Source: Eublepharis macularius (lineage: Eukaryota > Chordata > Lepidosauria > Squamata > Eublepharidae). From it: a stretch of 64,000 nt of DNA. Position numbers and translations under genes: made by a program. The notes under the pieces were generated by a model, which was given only the letters and a program-made list of their open reading frames with translations, was not told the DNA's origin and ran no database searches. The stretch is from assembly GCF_028583425.1 (NCBI RefSeq), contig NC_072800.1:93093001-93157000 (forward strand). Reading direction: 5' to 3'. Below are positions 11,169-24,200 of the stretch, one piece after another (position 1 is the first letter of the stretch; each line of letters opens with the position of its first letter).

Positions 11169-14100
11169 GTGAGTATAAGATATCTGGGGAAGAAGTGTTG
11201 GGTGGCATAGCCAAGGCACCCCATACTGACCTATTTAGTCAGCAAAAACACATGGCAAAGACATTTATGGACTGGATCCCTTCATCCTGTAGGGATTTTC
11301 CCCTACATTCTTGAATACAATAAAAAAAACCTGCCTAGAATAGCCTGCCTTGTAGAATAGCAGCATGTGAGTCCAGGGGCCAACAAGATTTTCTGGGTAG
11401 AAGCTTTTGAGAATTAAAGCTCCCTCCCTTAGTTACTTGGTATCTGAAGAAGGGAGCTTTGACTCTCGAAACTTTACACTCTGAATATCTTGTTGGTCTC
11501 TAAGGTGCTACTAGACTCGAATCCTGCTGTTCTACTGCAGACCAACATGGTTACCTACCTAAAACTCCCTCCTTGCAGAAAGCTAAAACATTAAGGCAAA
11601 AGATTGTAGACTAGCATTCTCCTGAGGTGCTACTTTGCTACATGCAGGGATTTTTTTTAATGAGGAGGAGAAATTTAAAAAGGCAGCCCTTCACCTGCAG
11701 TATTAAGTGGTTCGGTCCTGGGGTGGGGGGGGCATTAACCATTTAATAAGATTGAGATTTTAGGCTGTCTTTCAACCTTAGGCTCAATCTAAGCCTATCT
11801 TTCCTGTACAGAAAGTTCCATTGCTGTGTGGAATATGCATGGACTGGCCCTTTAACTTACAGGGAAAGCTCCCGGTGGGCCACTGGTGGCTGGGAACACG
11901 CAGAGCTAAGGGGCCACTGCTGTGTTGGCAAAGCACACAGAGGCTGTGCAGCTCATCCTGGGATAGTAGCAACGTAACTCTGGCCCAGGTTTGAATCCAG
12001 CCGGCCCTATGGCTCTGCTCCAGGGCTCTTTTAATGTCCCAATCCACTGCTGGTGGGGAGCAGCCTCTCCAACTACTCTTCCCAGCCAAAGACAGCTTAA
12101 AGTGGTACAGTCCTTTTGATGACCACTGATTGTTTCCATTGGGGTTGAGTTTTCCCAGTCTGGCTACATGTATGTGCAAGGCTAGTGTCTCAAGAAAGGG
12201 AACTTGGACAGAGTATATAGCGATCATGTGAAACTCCCTTGTACTGAGTCAGCCCACTAGGCCATCCAGCCATCTCGGACTGGCAGGGGTCTCCAGGATA
12301 GGGTTGCCAGGTCCCCCTCTTCTCCCGGTGGGAGGTGGGGGATCTGGCACCTACCTGTCCTGTTGTCTGCCTGGAAAGTGACATCATAATGCAGGCCGCA
12401 GCCACCCCAGGAAGCGCTCCTCCTCTTCCATGGGGGGCGGCGGGGGTGGATCAGGCCCGAATCAGGCCGGATTTAGGTGATTCAGCCTGAATCGAGCTGC
12501 TGCAGAGCACAAGAGTGCTCCTGCGTTCTGCAGTGGCCCAGTTCAAGCCTGAATCAGCTCGGATCGGGCCAAGATCGGCCTGAAACAGGCCACTGTGGGG
12601 CGCTGCCATGCTCTGCAGCGGTTTGATTCCGGCCTGGATTGGGCCCGCAGGAGTGCCACACCTCCCGGGAGTGCACCCCCGGGAGGCCTGTGCCTCCCCC
12701 GCTGGCCAGGTAAGCAGGGACAGGGGGTGGAGAGTGGGAGAGGGGAATCCCACCCCCTGGCAACCTACTCCAGGATCCCAGGTGGAGGTAGATCTTTCCC
12801 AGGGTCTCCCTGAGATTCAGGAACCAAAGATCCTGAGATTTGGGGGGAGGGGCTTCTGTAGGCCAGGCAAGTGGTCTCAGCCTCTCCCTTATGTGTCTCT
12901 CTCTCCACAACAGACATGACGTTCTCCTCTGTCGCCAGTGCCACCGAAACGTGCCAGCCATGTTCGATGTGCCCAAGCCACGTACCCATGGTGGAGGCTT
13001 GCACCCTTACCCACGACACCGTGTGTGCCATCAACTGCCCACGGGGACACTATCTCCACGCAGGAAATGCGAGCCACGGCGCTGAGCATTGCCGTCCTTG
13101 CCAGGTGTGTCCAAAGGGCTACGGAGCCATCAAGCCATGTGGCCCCAGCACAAACACCGTGTGTCGGAAATGCCCAGATGGTTACTACTCAGAAGAGAAG
13201 AGCTTTTTGGAACCGTGTCTCCGCTGCCGGCTGGAGTGTGGCAAGAGCGAGGTTATGATCCAGAACTGCACCCCAGATTCAGACACTGTTTGCATGGGTA
13301 AGTACAGGGTGCCCCAGGGAAGGTAAGCAAGAGTGGTGATGGGTGCTACGTGCAGAACGTGGCTGCCGGGTGCCACTCACTCAGAATCATTCTCCATTTT
13401 AAAAAGGCACGTTATTTTCTGTACTGCCCTTTAATAGTCCACAAGGAGGGTTTGTTTGTAGAAAGGGGGATCCAATTGACCCTGAGAATTTTGGGGAGCA
13501 GAGACGGAAAACAAATCTTTGATCTGCCTTCTGTTTCTTACTCCATGTACCAGTCAACCTTAATGAGGTCAGCTTCTAGGCTTGCCATCTCTGGCTTGGG
13601 AAATTCCTGGAGATTTGCGGGGGGGGGGAGCGCTGCCTGGGAAGGGCTGAATTAGGGGAGGGACTTCACTGGATACGCGAGGCCGTAGTCCACCCTTCGA
13701 AGCTGCCATTTCCTCCATGGGAACAAATATCTCAGCAGTGTGGAGATCGTTTGTAATTCTGGTAGAATGCCAGGCTCCACCTGGGGGTGGTAATACTACC
13801 AGAACCTTGTGGTGTTTCATGAGCCCTCCACTTTTCTACGTACACACACACACAGACACACGCACACCTTGCAGTGCATATGGTGTGGGGGTCATATTTA
13901 CCCAAGCTGCACTGAAAAGGAAACTAAAATTAACATTGGGTGAAACCTCTTAATTTTCTTATTTTTCTCGCTGGCATCTTTGCCGCTGCTCTGTTCTTGG
14001 ACAGCCAATAAGAAATACTTGATGAAGTCTAGGGTATTCATAGCTGGTGCCGTGCTCAATGAAACCCAAAAGGTTTTGTTTTCTTTTTAATTTCTATGAC

Positions 14101-17100
14101 TTACTCTGGGGTTATTCAACTCCACCCTTCAGATTAACAAAAAAAATTTAGTCAAAAGTTTCAGACGTGTCCATCTATGCAAGGCTCAAGGCAGCTAATA
14201 AAATCCAGAAGTTAAAACAATAACAAAAATATTGCAACAATAAAGCAAACACAATAAATATTCTTTTTAGGGGGTAGCTATGTTGGTCTGCAGTAGAACA
14301 GCAGGATTTGAGTCCAGTGGCACGTTGGAGACCAGCAAGATTTTCAGTGTATGAGTTTTCGAGCGCCATCTAAGCTAGAGACTGTTGAGCATGCTCCGTT
14401 TCATTGGGCGATCCCAAGTTCTGGTATTACGGGGAAATAGTGCCCTTTCCCCAGTCTGTTCACAATTTTAAATAGCTCTATTATATCCTCCCCGCACCCT
14501 GGCAGTTTGAAAAGTCCTCTTTGCAGACTAAACTCGGTGTTCTTCTGTCTCCTCGAACTCTTGATCTTTGCTGCAGCCTACTAACCTTCCTCTCTGTAGT
14601 GCTGAGAATGAGTGGTTCCTTTTCTGTTCTGTGTGCCAAAGAGCTCTGTGCAACCTGAAAGCTTGCACACTCTGTAGACGCAAACAGATGTCGGGAACGC
14701 TTCGCTTGTTTTGCTCTTCTCCTTTGGAATGACCCAATGACAGCCGCCCACACCTCTGCACGGTGAAGTCGGAGCCTCTGCCAAAGAGTCGAGAAATGGA
14801 GCTTCATTTGCCAAAGTGTTATTCTCTCTGTCTCCTCTGCCCTCTTTTGGGCTTTGATTTTAGAGTAACAGTTGCTTTTTGTCTGCTGAGATGGAGTCTC
14901 CTTGGGTTGCCCCTAATCCCCCTTTTGTCCCATGGGGCTTTTTAAATCCCACTTGGCCTGTCTGAGGGGAGGAGGAGGAGGCCTGGGTGCCCTCCTGAAG
15001 GCTGCCCTTCATGCAGACAGGCCTCTTGTGCACGGCGTAGCCAGGGCCTGCTGTGGCAACCGTGGGCTATAAAGGGTCAGGGTGGCCGCAATTTCAAGGT
15101 CATTGTTGCGTCTTCCTCCTGCACGCCTGGAAGCCAGTTGCTCTGTGATATCTCATCTTTTTCAGAGTTCTTTGTTTTTAAAAATTGGGTGCTTCCCCTT
15201 CTTAGCTAGAGGTAGAAGGGTAGACGTGGTGGATAAAAAAGGGCTTGAATAGAACAGCTGGGAAGAAGGTCTGCTGTCAGTGATATTATAGCAGCCCAAA
15301 GATTACTCTTTCATGTTACTTTGGCCTCACCTGATTGGCGAGAGGAACAGCTCAACCACATTTTGAGGGAGAATATAACACAAAATATCCGTAGAGAATC
15401 TTGCCTCCGTTTTACCTTTTTATTAAAGCATAATTGTTTATACTTTTAACAGTCTTACTCAAAAGACACAAAAATATTCCATTGATTTTACACACATAAT
15501 TAAAGGATAGTTTCAGGAGGTAGCCACGTAGGTTTGTGGTAGAAGCGCAAGACTGGAGTCCAGTGGCACCTAAAAGACCAACCAGTCTTCCGAGAGTGAA
15601 AGCTTCCTTCTTCAGATAATTAAGAGAGTAATTACTTATAGGAAAAGAGGTGGTGGAACTCAGGACCGCACAATGACGTCACTTTGGTTCAGCTGGAACA
15701 AGGGGGGAGTTTTTTAAAGTTTAAATTGCCCTCTGCGAAAATGGTCACATGGCCGGTGGCCCCGCCCCCTGATCTCCAGACAGAGGGGAGTTGAGATTGC
15801 CCTCCGTGCCGCCAAGTGGCGTGGAGGGCAATCTAAACTCCCCTCTGCCTGGAGATCAGGGGGCGGGGCCACCAGCCATGTGACCGTTTTCAAGAGGTGC
15901 CGGAACTCCGTCCTACCTCGTTCCAGCTGAAAAAAAGCCCTGCTTGAGCCCAATAATTATTCCTTACCTAAGCACGTCACTGGTAAGAAGCCCCTTTGAA
16001 GGCCCCTTTCACACAGCCTTTGCAAACCTCCCCAAACCCCGCCCTCCCCAGGATCCAACCCCAAATCTCCAGGAATTTCCCAATCTGGAGTTGGCAGATC
16101 TAACTATAACAATTTTGGTGACTGGAAGTACAGAACTGGAACAGGAGATTGATTCCAGGGGATGGAATGAAGTTGTGTGGCAACTTAACCCAGAAGTCCT
16201 ACGGACTTCCTTTCCTGGGGCTTACTACTCGCAAGTAAACATTCATAGAACTGGGACTGGGGTTGTGAAATCTCTGGCTATTAAGAGCAGCCAATACTTC
16301 ATTCACGGCGGTTTCCCTATTGAAGACCCGACGGCCAGCGCAGTTCAGAGAGGCAAAGGGTCCCTCCCTGGCTCCCCACCCGCCCACCCCAGAACTCCTA
16401 CAAACTGTCAGCACTTTCCAGCAGGCAGGCAAGATGGCAATTCAGAGCTCTCTTAAGATCTGTCAGTTCTTATTTTGGAAACTTTGGTGCTCTGGCAGAG
16501 ACCCTGGAGGGACGAAGGGAGGGGCGCATTCCATCGCTAGGCTCGGCCAGCCCAGCTGCGTTTCCTGGGCCTGGAATGGGCTGACTTTAGGCTTGCAAGG
16601 GGGGCTACGCTGGTGTGTTGACTTGATGAAGCAGGTGGGCGTGCTCAGGGTGTCTCTAACAGTTTAGGACTAACTGATCTGCAGTGAGTGGTTCGGAGCC
16701 GGTCTCTTGCTAAAGGACATTGGAACAGTCTCGCTGGATCCGATCGAGACACATTGGATCCAGAATTCTTTGCAAGGATTTCAGCGACCAGCAGTGGATT
16801 GCCGTCTGTACCCTCATGGAGAACAGCAGATAATAATAATAACATTCGATTTATATACCGCCCTTCAGGACAACTCAATGCCCACTCAGAGCAGTTTACA
16901 AAGTATGCCATCGTGCCAGATGTGGTCTGCCTCTACTTCTTGGGTTCTGTAGCCAGCCTTAAACTAGCTTACCAACATCCAGGTTTTCCCAGAAATATAA
17001 AGGATCCGTTTCTCCAGAGGAAATGGCAACTTCAGAGGGTAGACTCTGTAGCCTCGCATCCATGCTGGCCTCTCTTCCTTGGCACCGCCCCTCAAATCTC

Positions 17101-18255
17101 CAGGAATTTCCCAAGCTGGAGTTGGCAACTCTACTTCAAACCCCTCCTAGTGCTGACCGCCCCCCCTTCCCAAATCTATGCCCTCAGATTTCGAAAACCT
17201 CCTGGCTCTCAGATACTCCAGATATCAGAGTCTGGGAAGGAGTCTTTGTTGGCCTCTCTGGGAAGGAGGAAGACTTGCCAACATCTGAGCCTGGGACTGG
17301 CAATTCAGGCTGTTCGGCCACTGACCCCCCCCCCCCCCGGCACTTTGGTCTCCTCCCCTGGAGATAGTTAGTCAAAACTGGTGCAATTCTGAGCTCATCC
17401 CTGGAGCATCCCTCAGGCAGCCTGGGGGAGTAACTCTGCTAAGGATTGCACGGTGAGCTCATTACTTTAGAGTAGCCCAGTCGGCTGTTTGGCTTGCAGC
17501 ACTGCTGCAGTCTACTTGGTAAGGTGTCCCTACAGAACCTCATCACAGGCTTTGGCCACGATTCTTAGGACTTATGCTGAGCTCTGGAACATACTTCGTG
17601 GAAGATCTGGGATCACAAAGAGCTGCTATAGCACAGTGGTTAAACGGTTCGGCTGCAAATCAGCACTCTTCTGGTTCGAATCCCACCACTGCCGTGAGCT
17701 CAGTAGGTGGCCTTGGGTCAGCCACTCCTCTCAGCCCAGCTCCCCAGCTGTATTGTGTGTGTGGTGCCCTCAACTCATAGCTGACTTATGGCGACCCCTG
17801 TTGGGGTTTTCATGGCAAGAGACTCATGGAGGTGGTTTGCCATTGCCTGCCTCTGCAACTCTGGTCTTCCTTGGAGGTCTCCCATCCAATTACAAACCAA
17901 GGCCAACCCTGCATAATAACACTAATTGGTTCACTGCTCTGGGTGGGGCTCTGATCTGTCTAGAAGAGTTGTGTATAAGTGCAGTTATCATCAGGGCTTT
18001 TTTTCTGGGGAAAGAGGTGGTGGAACTCAGTGGGTTGCCCTCTGAGAAAATGGTCACATGGCTGGTGGCCCCGCCCCCTGATCTCCAGGCAGAGGGGAGT
18101 TTAAATTGCCCTCTGTGCTGCTCCAGTGGCGCGGAGGGCAATCTGAACTCCCCTCTGTCTGGAGATCAGGGGGCGGGGCCACCGGCCATGTGACCATTTT
18201 CAAGAGGTTCGGGAACTCCGTTCCACCATGTTCCTGCTGAAAAAAAGCCCTGGTT

Positions 18256-18297
<42 letters not shown>

Positions 18298-21200
18298 TCT
18301 TTCCCTTGCTGATGAGCAAACACAAATATGCTCAGCGCTGCTGCCGTTACGGAGAAGCCCTCTGCAGGTCACAGGGCACAGTTTCGGGCAGGATTCTGCC
18401 CCAGCTCTACATAGCCTTGAATCGCTTTTTTGAGGCTATTAGGCTCCGGTGAGAGTAGGCCTCAGACTGACCTCGGGAGAAACACAAAAGAAAATACGCA
18501 AATAGCCTCATCCAAGACCCATGTCCTTTGAAAACCACCCAGTGCATTTTGAGGTTTACCTTTCCCCTCCAGAGTTTATCTTCTTCCCTTGTAATTCTTT
18601 CCAGAGAGAACAGGTTCTCTTTCTTTACTTCATGTTTGATAGAGCAGATTACATTGTGAGAAAGCAGGCACCATCTTAGATACCTCTGAGCTGTACTAGG
18701 CTCTTTTTTATTTACGAAAACTACCTGGAAGATCCTAGTCCGAGACTGATGGAAGCAAATCTCCAAGTATTCGCCTTATTTCATTTTGTCTTTTGGGTGT
18801 AGCTCACTCCTACGTCCTTGAGATGAAAACAACACCTGACTCTTGTGATTAGGGTTACCAACTTTGGCATGGGAAATTCCTGGAGATTTGGGGGTGGAGC
18901 CCGGGAAGCAGGAGCAGAAGACTGCTTAGCAGGGTACAATGTCATTGGGTCCACCTTCCAAAGTGGTCATTTCCTCCAGGGGAAGTGATCTCTCCTGTTT
19001 GGAGATCAGTAGTAACTCCAACAGATCTGGTCCCATCTGGAGGACGGCAACCATACTTCTGCTTGAAACCCGTTTGTATACTGCTAAATCGCTGGGCTGG
19101 AGAGTACCTTGTTCACTAGCTATGGCAGGAAGAATTCTGCTGCAATGCCCGCTGTGGAAAAATGCAGCCCAACCTAACAGAGATGGCAATCAGATCTGTC
19201 TTCTGTAAAAATGGATTCAGTAAGCAGGGCACAGTGGGGAGATTTAAAAAAAACTCATTTGGAAATGGACAGGAGATGCTCACGGCCACCAGCCCCAGTG
19301 CTTAGACTCCATACTGAAGGTTTTCAGACCTCTGGAATTATCAGCAGATTTGAGTCACTCTCTGAAAGCTTTCGGATGCCAAGTCAGCCAAAGCAAAATA
19401 GCCAATGGTTCTCCAGGTAATAACCCATACGGCTCATCGCTCCACGTTACAGCACGCTAAAAATTCTATCATGCTGTTGCCACATATCGGCAAAAATTCT
19501 ATCATGCTGTCGCCACTTATCGGCAAAAATTCTATCATGCTGTCGCCACGTATCGGCAAAAATTCTATCATGCTGTCGCCACTTATTGGCAAAAATTCTA
19601 TCATGCTATCGCCGCATATCGGCAAAAATTCTATCATGCTATCGCCGCGTATCGGCAAAAATTCTATCATGCTATCGCCACGCATTGGCAAAAATTCTAT
19701 CATGCTATCACCATGTATTGGCAAATTCTGTCAGCACATATGTCAGTTTTCTCCATGATCAAAACTGCACTTTCTGTTCAAACCTAGAATAAAGAGATTA
19801 ACAAAATGTGTCTGTGGCTTTTTAGGGTAACCGTGGATGATGTTTAGGTCTAAAACAGACGTGACCTTGGAGATTTGAAATTAAGCTCTCTCATGGCAAG
19901 GGGAGTTTAGACTTGAAAAGTCAATGGGAGAGATCTGGACAGGGTGTGTGTGTGTGTCAAAGCCCTGAAGAGGCCAGAGTTAACCCTTTCCCACCATCCC
20001 TTTTTTAAAAAGTGGGGCACATAGCCCTACCCCAAGGGCTATGCACCCCACAGAGGAAGGCATTCTATGGGAGATTTGCATGAGGAAAACAGCATGGGGG
20101 AAAGGGGTTAAACATCTTTCTCCACATGCCCAGCCAACTCCAAAAAACAAGAACATGATAGCCATCTTGAATTGCCCCGGAAAGTGACCAGCAGCCAATA
20201 GAATGGCCGCAGAATACATGTAACATGCATGTTCCACCTAGCTCCTGGTAATAACCAAGCTGAGGCATTCTGTACCCATTTGGAGTTTCCAAATTGACTT
20301 TAGGCGCAGACCCACATAGAGTGTATTAAAGGACTCTTGTCTGTGGCGTGGATCCAGGTGGCTAGATCAGCAGGGTCAGGTTAGGATATCTTCCAGGCTA
20401 AACAAAAATTGGAAGGAAACATTATTTTGCAGTTGTATTAACTCATTTCTCCAGCAGTAATGCTTGGTCCAGTATAACCCCTAGGATAATAACCAAGTCA
20501 GCAAGTGTTAGCTGAACTCCAAAGAAAGCAGGAAGGAGGCAGTTGTGAATTTCCTGCACTGTACAGGAGGTCAGACTAGATGACCCTGAAGGTCCCTTTT
20601 ATGAAACTTCATTTGTACAACAAGCAAGAGTTCTTACGTTTTTTATTTCTTCTTCTTTTTTATTTTCTTATTTGATTTCTAGCCCGTTCTCCCCGCAAAC
20701 TGAGCTTCCAGTTTATTTATTTGTTTGTATACTTCATTTATACCCCGTAATTGTCCTTATAGGAACCCAAAGTAGCTGATGTTGTCCTCTCCTCTGTTGT
20801 ATCCTCACAACAACCCTGTGGGGTAGGTTAGTCCTAGAGTGTGTGACAGGCCCAAGGTCACCCACAGAGCTTCCATGGCAGTGTGAGGATTTGAACCTGG
20901 GTGTGCCAGCTTCTAGCCCGATAACTGAAACCGCAACACCACAACAGATGTCCGGTGTGAATCTCTTCTCTGCCAAGAAGCTCAGAGTGACCTTCGGCCA
21001 TTCCTACTCTCTCTCAGTTGTTGGGACGTTAAAAAGGAGTAAGGGAGACCCACATGTGCCCCCCACCCCATCCCAAGTACCTCGCAGGAAAGGTGAGATT
21101 ATAATGTAATAAGCAGAGAAGTCCTACTCAGAGCTTTTTTTCAGCTGGAACGCGGTGGAATGGAGTTCCGGCACCTCTTGAAAATGGTCACATGGCTGGT

Positions 21201-24200
21201 GGCCCCGCCCCCTGATCTCCAGACAGAGGGGAGTTGAGATTGCAATCTAAACTCTCCTCTGTGTGTAGATCAGGGGGCGGGGCCACCGGCCATGTGACCA
21301 TTTTCACCAAGGTTGATTTAAATTTTTAAAAACTCCCCCCTTGTTCCAGCTGACCCAAAGTGACGTCATTATGCGGTCCTGGGAGCGTGCGCGCACTTTG
21401 CGCACGTGCATGTGGTACCAGGGGCACTACTTCCCACCAAGAGTTGCCCCCTGTGCTGGCAACCCACTGAGTTCCACCACCTCTTTTCCCAGAAAAAAAG
21501 CCCTGGTCCTAATCCCGGATCTCCTGGCATGCACCTAAGGTTGGCCTTCAGAAATAGGGTGAGGGATTGTTTCCAACTTCCTGCGCAAGCAGGATTGTTC
21601 CCTGATGCGTCGCAAGAACATTGGGAACTTCCGTGTCTCCTTATGCAGAGATGTGGCTGTGCCTGCTCAATAAGCTCCACGCAAGCATGCAGGGAAGGAA
21701 GTGAGCCACCAGCCCGTCTCGTCCTTTGTTCCTTTTGCAAATTCTGAAGGCTTCTCCCGGGCCAGAGAAATGAGCGAATTCCTCCTTCTGCACAAAAACA
21801 GGATGTGTAATTCAGTCGTTTCCCTGTTTGGGGGCAATGGGCCCGCTTTTTTAACCACCACTTTTAATTCTGCAGCTATCATAAACCGGTTGGTAACCCC
21901 TGTATGCCATAAATGCAGCTTGTGCATCTGCGGCACTTGCCGAATAGCATATCCCCCTCCCTGGTTAATGATCTCATTTGCTTTTGCCTCTAGATAAAGA
22001 GCTGCAGATCCTGAAGCGCACTGAAGGAGACTCTCGGAAGGAATTCCCCAAAAGATCTTCCCTTCTGGATTCAGAGGGCAGCCCTTCTCCCAATTCCTCC
22101 TCCTCAGAGTTCGTCCCTCCCTTGGCTGAGGACCAAAGCAAGAACATTATTCCAGTCTACTGCTCCATCCTAGCAGCTGTGGTGGTCGGACTCCTCGCCT
22201 ACGTCGCTTTCAAGTGGTACGTGTAAGCAGGGCTTTTTTTCTGGGAAAAGAGGTGGTGGAACTCAGTGGGTTGCCAGCACCCGGGGCAACTCCTGGCGGG
22301 AGGTGGTGCCCCTGGTACCACATGCGCATGCGCAGACTGTGCGCATGTTCCTGGGACTGCACAATGACATCACTTTGAGTCAGCTGGAATGGGGGGAGGA
22401 GATTTTAAATTGCCCTTGGCGAAAATGGTCACATGGCTAGTGGCCCCACTGCTGGAGCGGCGCGGAGGGCAATCTCAACTCCCCTCTGTCTGGAGATCAG
22501 GGCGCGGGGCCACCAGCCATGTGACCATTTTCAAGAGGTGCCGGAACTCCGTTCCACCACGTTCCAGCTGAAAAAAAATCCTTGTGTGTAAGACACCTGG
22601 GGTGGAAAGGGCCGGGGGAAAGATCTGAGGCATATCCCATCACAATCACCCCCTCAGGCCTGTACATTAGGGACCCCATTCCTCCGGTGGTGGCAGAGGA
22701 TCCCCTTCTTTCACCCTCCGCCCCTTGTCTCCGCTTACCTGGCCGGTGGAGGAGGAAGGCATGGGAATGGACCTCCCGGGCGCACTCCCAGATGTCACTG
22801 ATGCCCTGAGAGCACTCCTGCGCTTTGCCGCAGGCTGATTTGAGGCCCCAGTTGGTCCGCTGTGAAGCATATGCGCGCCCCTGTGCCTGCACAGCGCAGT
22901 CACTGGAAGTGCCGTCACCGTGCAGCCATGGGACTGCATGCACGCAGTGTGCACGAGTTGAAGCTGAAGAAAGGAAGGAGGTGGTAAGAGCCAGGCCTCT
23001 CCCCACTCCTGCTGGGAGGGTCAGGGGACCTGGCAGTTCTGCTGTGCATGGTATAAGGAAGCCCATCGGTTGCACTGAAGTGGTCCTTCTGAGCAGATAG
23101 CTAGTCAGAAGAGTCTTGGGGAAATCAACCCCTTAACATAACTTCCGGGTTGGTTACAGGGTTACAAGGATACACAAAGATGGGTACAGTGAGCTTAGGA
23201 GGGTGTGTGTGTGTTTGCTTGTGTGTAATGTGCCATCAAGTCGCTTCTGACCTATAGCAACCCAAGAAGGAAAGACCTCCAAAATGTCCTATCATTATCA
23301 GAGTTGCTCAGATCTGGAGGGGACGTGGCTTCCTTTTTTGAGTCAAGCCATCTCCTGTTGGGTCTTCCTCTTTTCCTACTGCCGTCCACTTTTCCTAGCA
23401 TCATTGACTTTTCCAGAGAGTCTTGTCTTCTCATGGGAGGAAATGTGTGTCAGAAATGTCTCTTGAATCAAAAACTCCACCTACCCCACTCAGGGACAAG
23501 GCAAGTCTGAGAAACTGGGAGGAAAACCTGCCGCTTCCCCCGAAGACAGGTCTTCTGTCACCTCAGCAGTGGTGCACATAAAAAGTGAGAAAGGCAGGCA
23601 GGTATCCATAGCAGCGATTTGAGCGTGATATCAGTGACAGAGCTTGCGAGACAAACGTTCTCCCCAAGTGGCCTAGCACGTGCCCAGTGCAGTATGTAAA
23701 CTGGGCCATTGGCCACTATGTGTGCATACCACTGTCCGGGCAGACGTTGCTCTGATGTGCTAATGTTACATGTGCAGTGGGACTGGCTATACAGTGGTCC
23801 AGTTTACCCAAAATCCTTCAGGGCACGTGCAAAATCACACGGATCCCTTCTTTTGAGTCTCAACCCCTCTGTCTCCTCAGAGTCGCCGTCTAACAAAACT
23901 CCTTGTGGATCAAGGGCTGGGCAGCGTTTCATGGGTGTGTGTTAGCACATCTGTCTTGCGCGCACACACCACCATGTGAGGAAACAGCAAAGCCGCCTTC
24001 CTTTCTCCTATCCTCAGCCAAGCACGTTGGTCTGCGTGCAGAAGCTGGTGTCAATGGAGCTGTAGAAAAATGCACACACACCAGACACTTTTTAGCAAGA
24101 GCAGGGGCATTATTTGAGGCAGGGCAAGGCCATGCCGTCCCCTCGCGTCCCCCGCTGTGTCAGGCTCGCTGCTGGGCCCAGTCCCTGAATAGGATTAAGC

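Noticed and set aside
17640..17690. Functional tRNA gene
   Set aside because: A- and B-box-like motifs belong to a tRNA-derived SINE; the arms do not form a complete cloverleaf.
18228..18452. Open frame with a poly-histidine run (and poly-aspartate on the other strand)
   Set aside because: It is the translation of the (CAT)n microsatellite and the end of a hAT-like element.
19405..19758. Repetitive protein of 11-residue units, or a CRISPR-like array
   Set aside because: The frame stays open only because the 33-bp minisatellite unit is divisible by three; there are no spacers and the host is a vertebrate.
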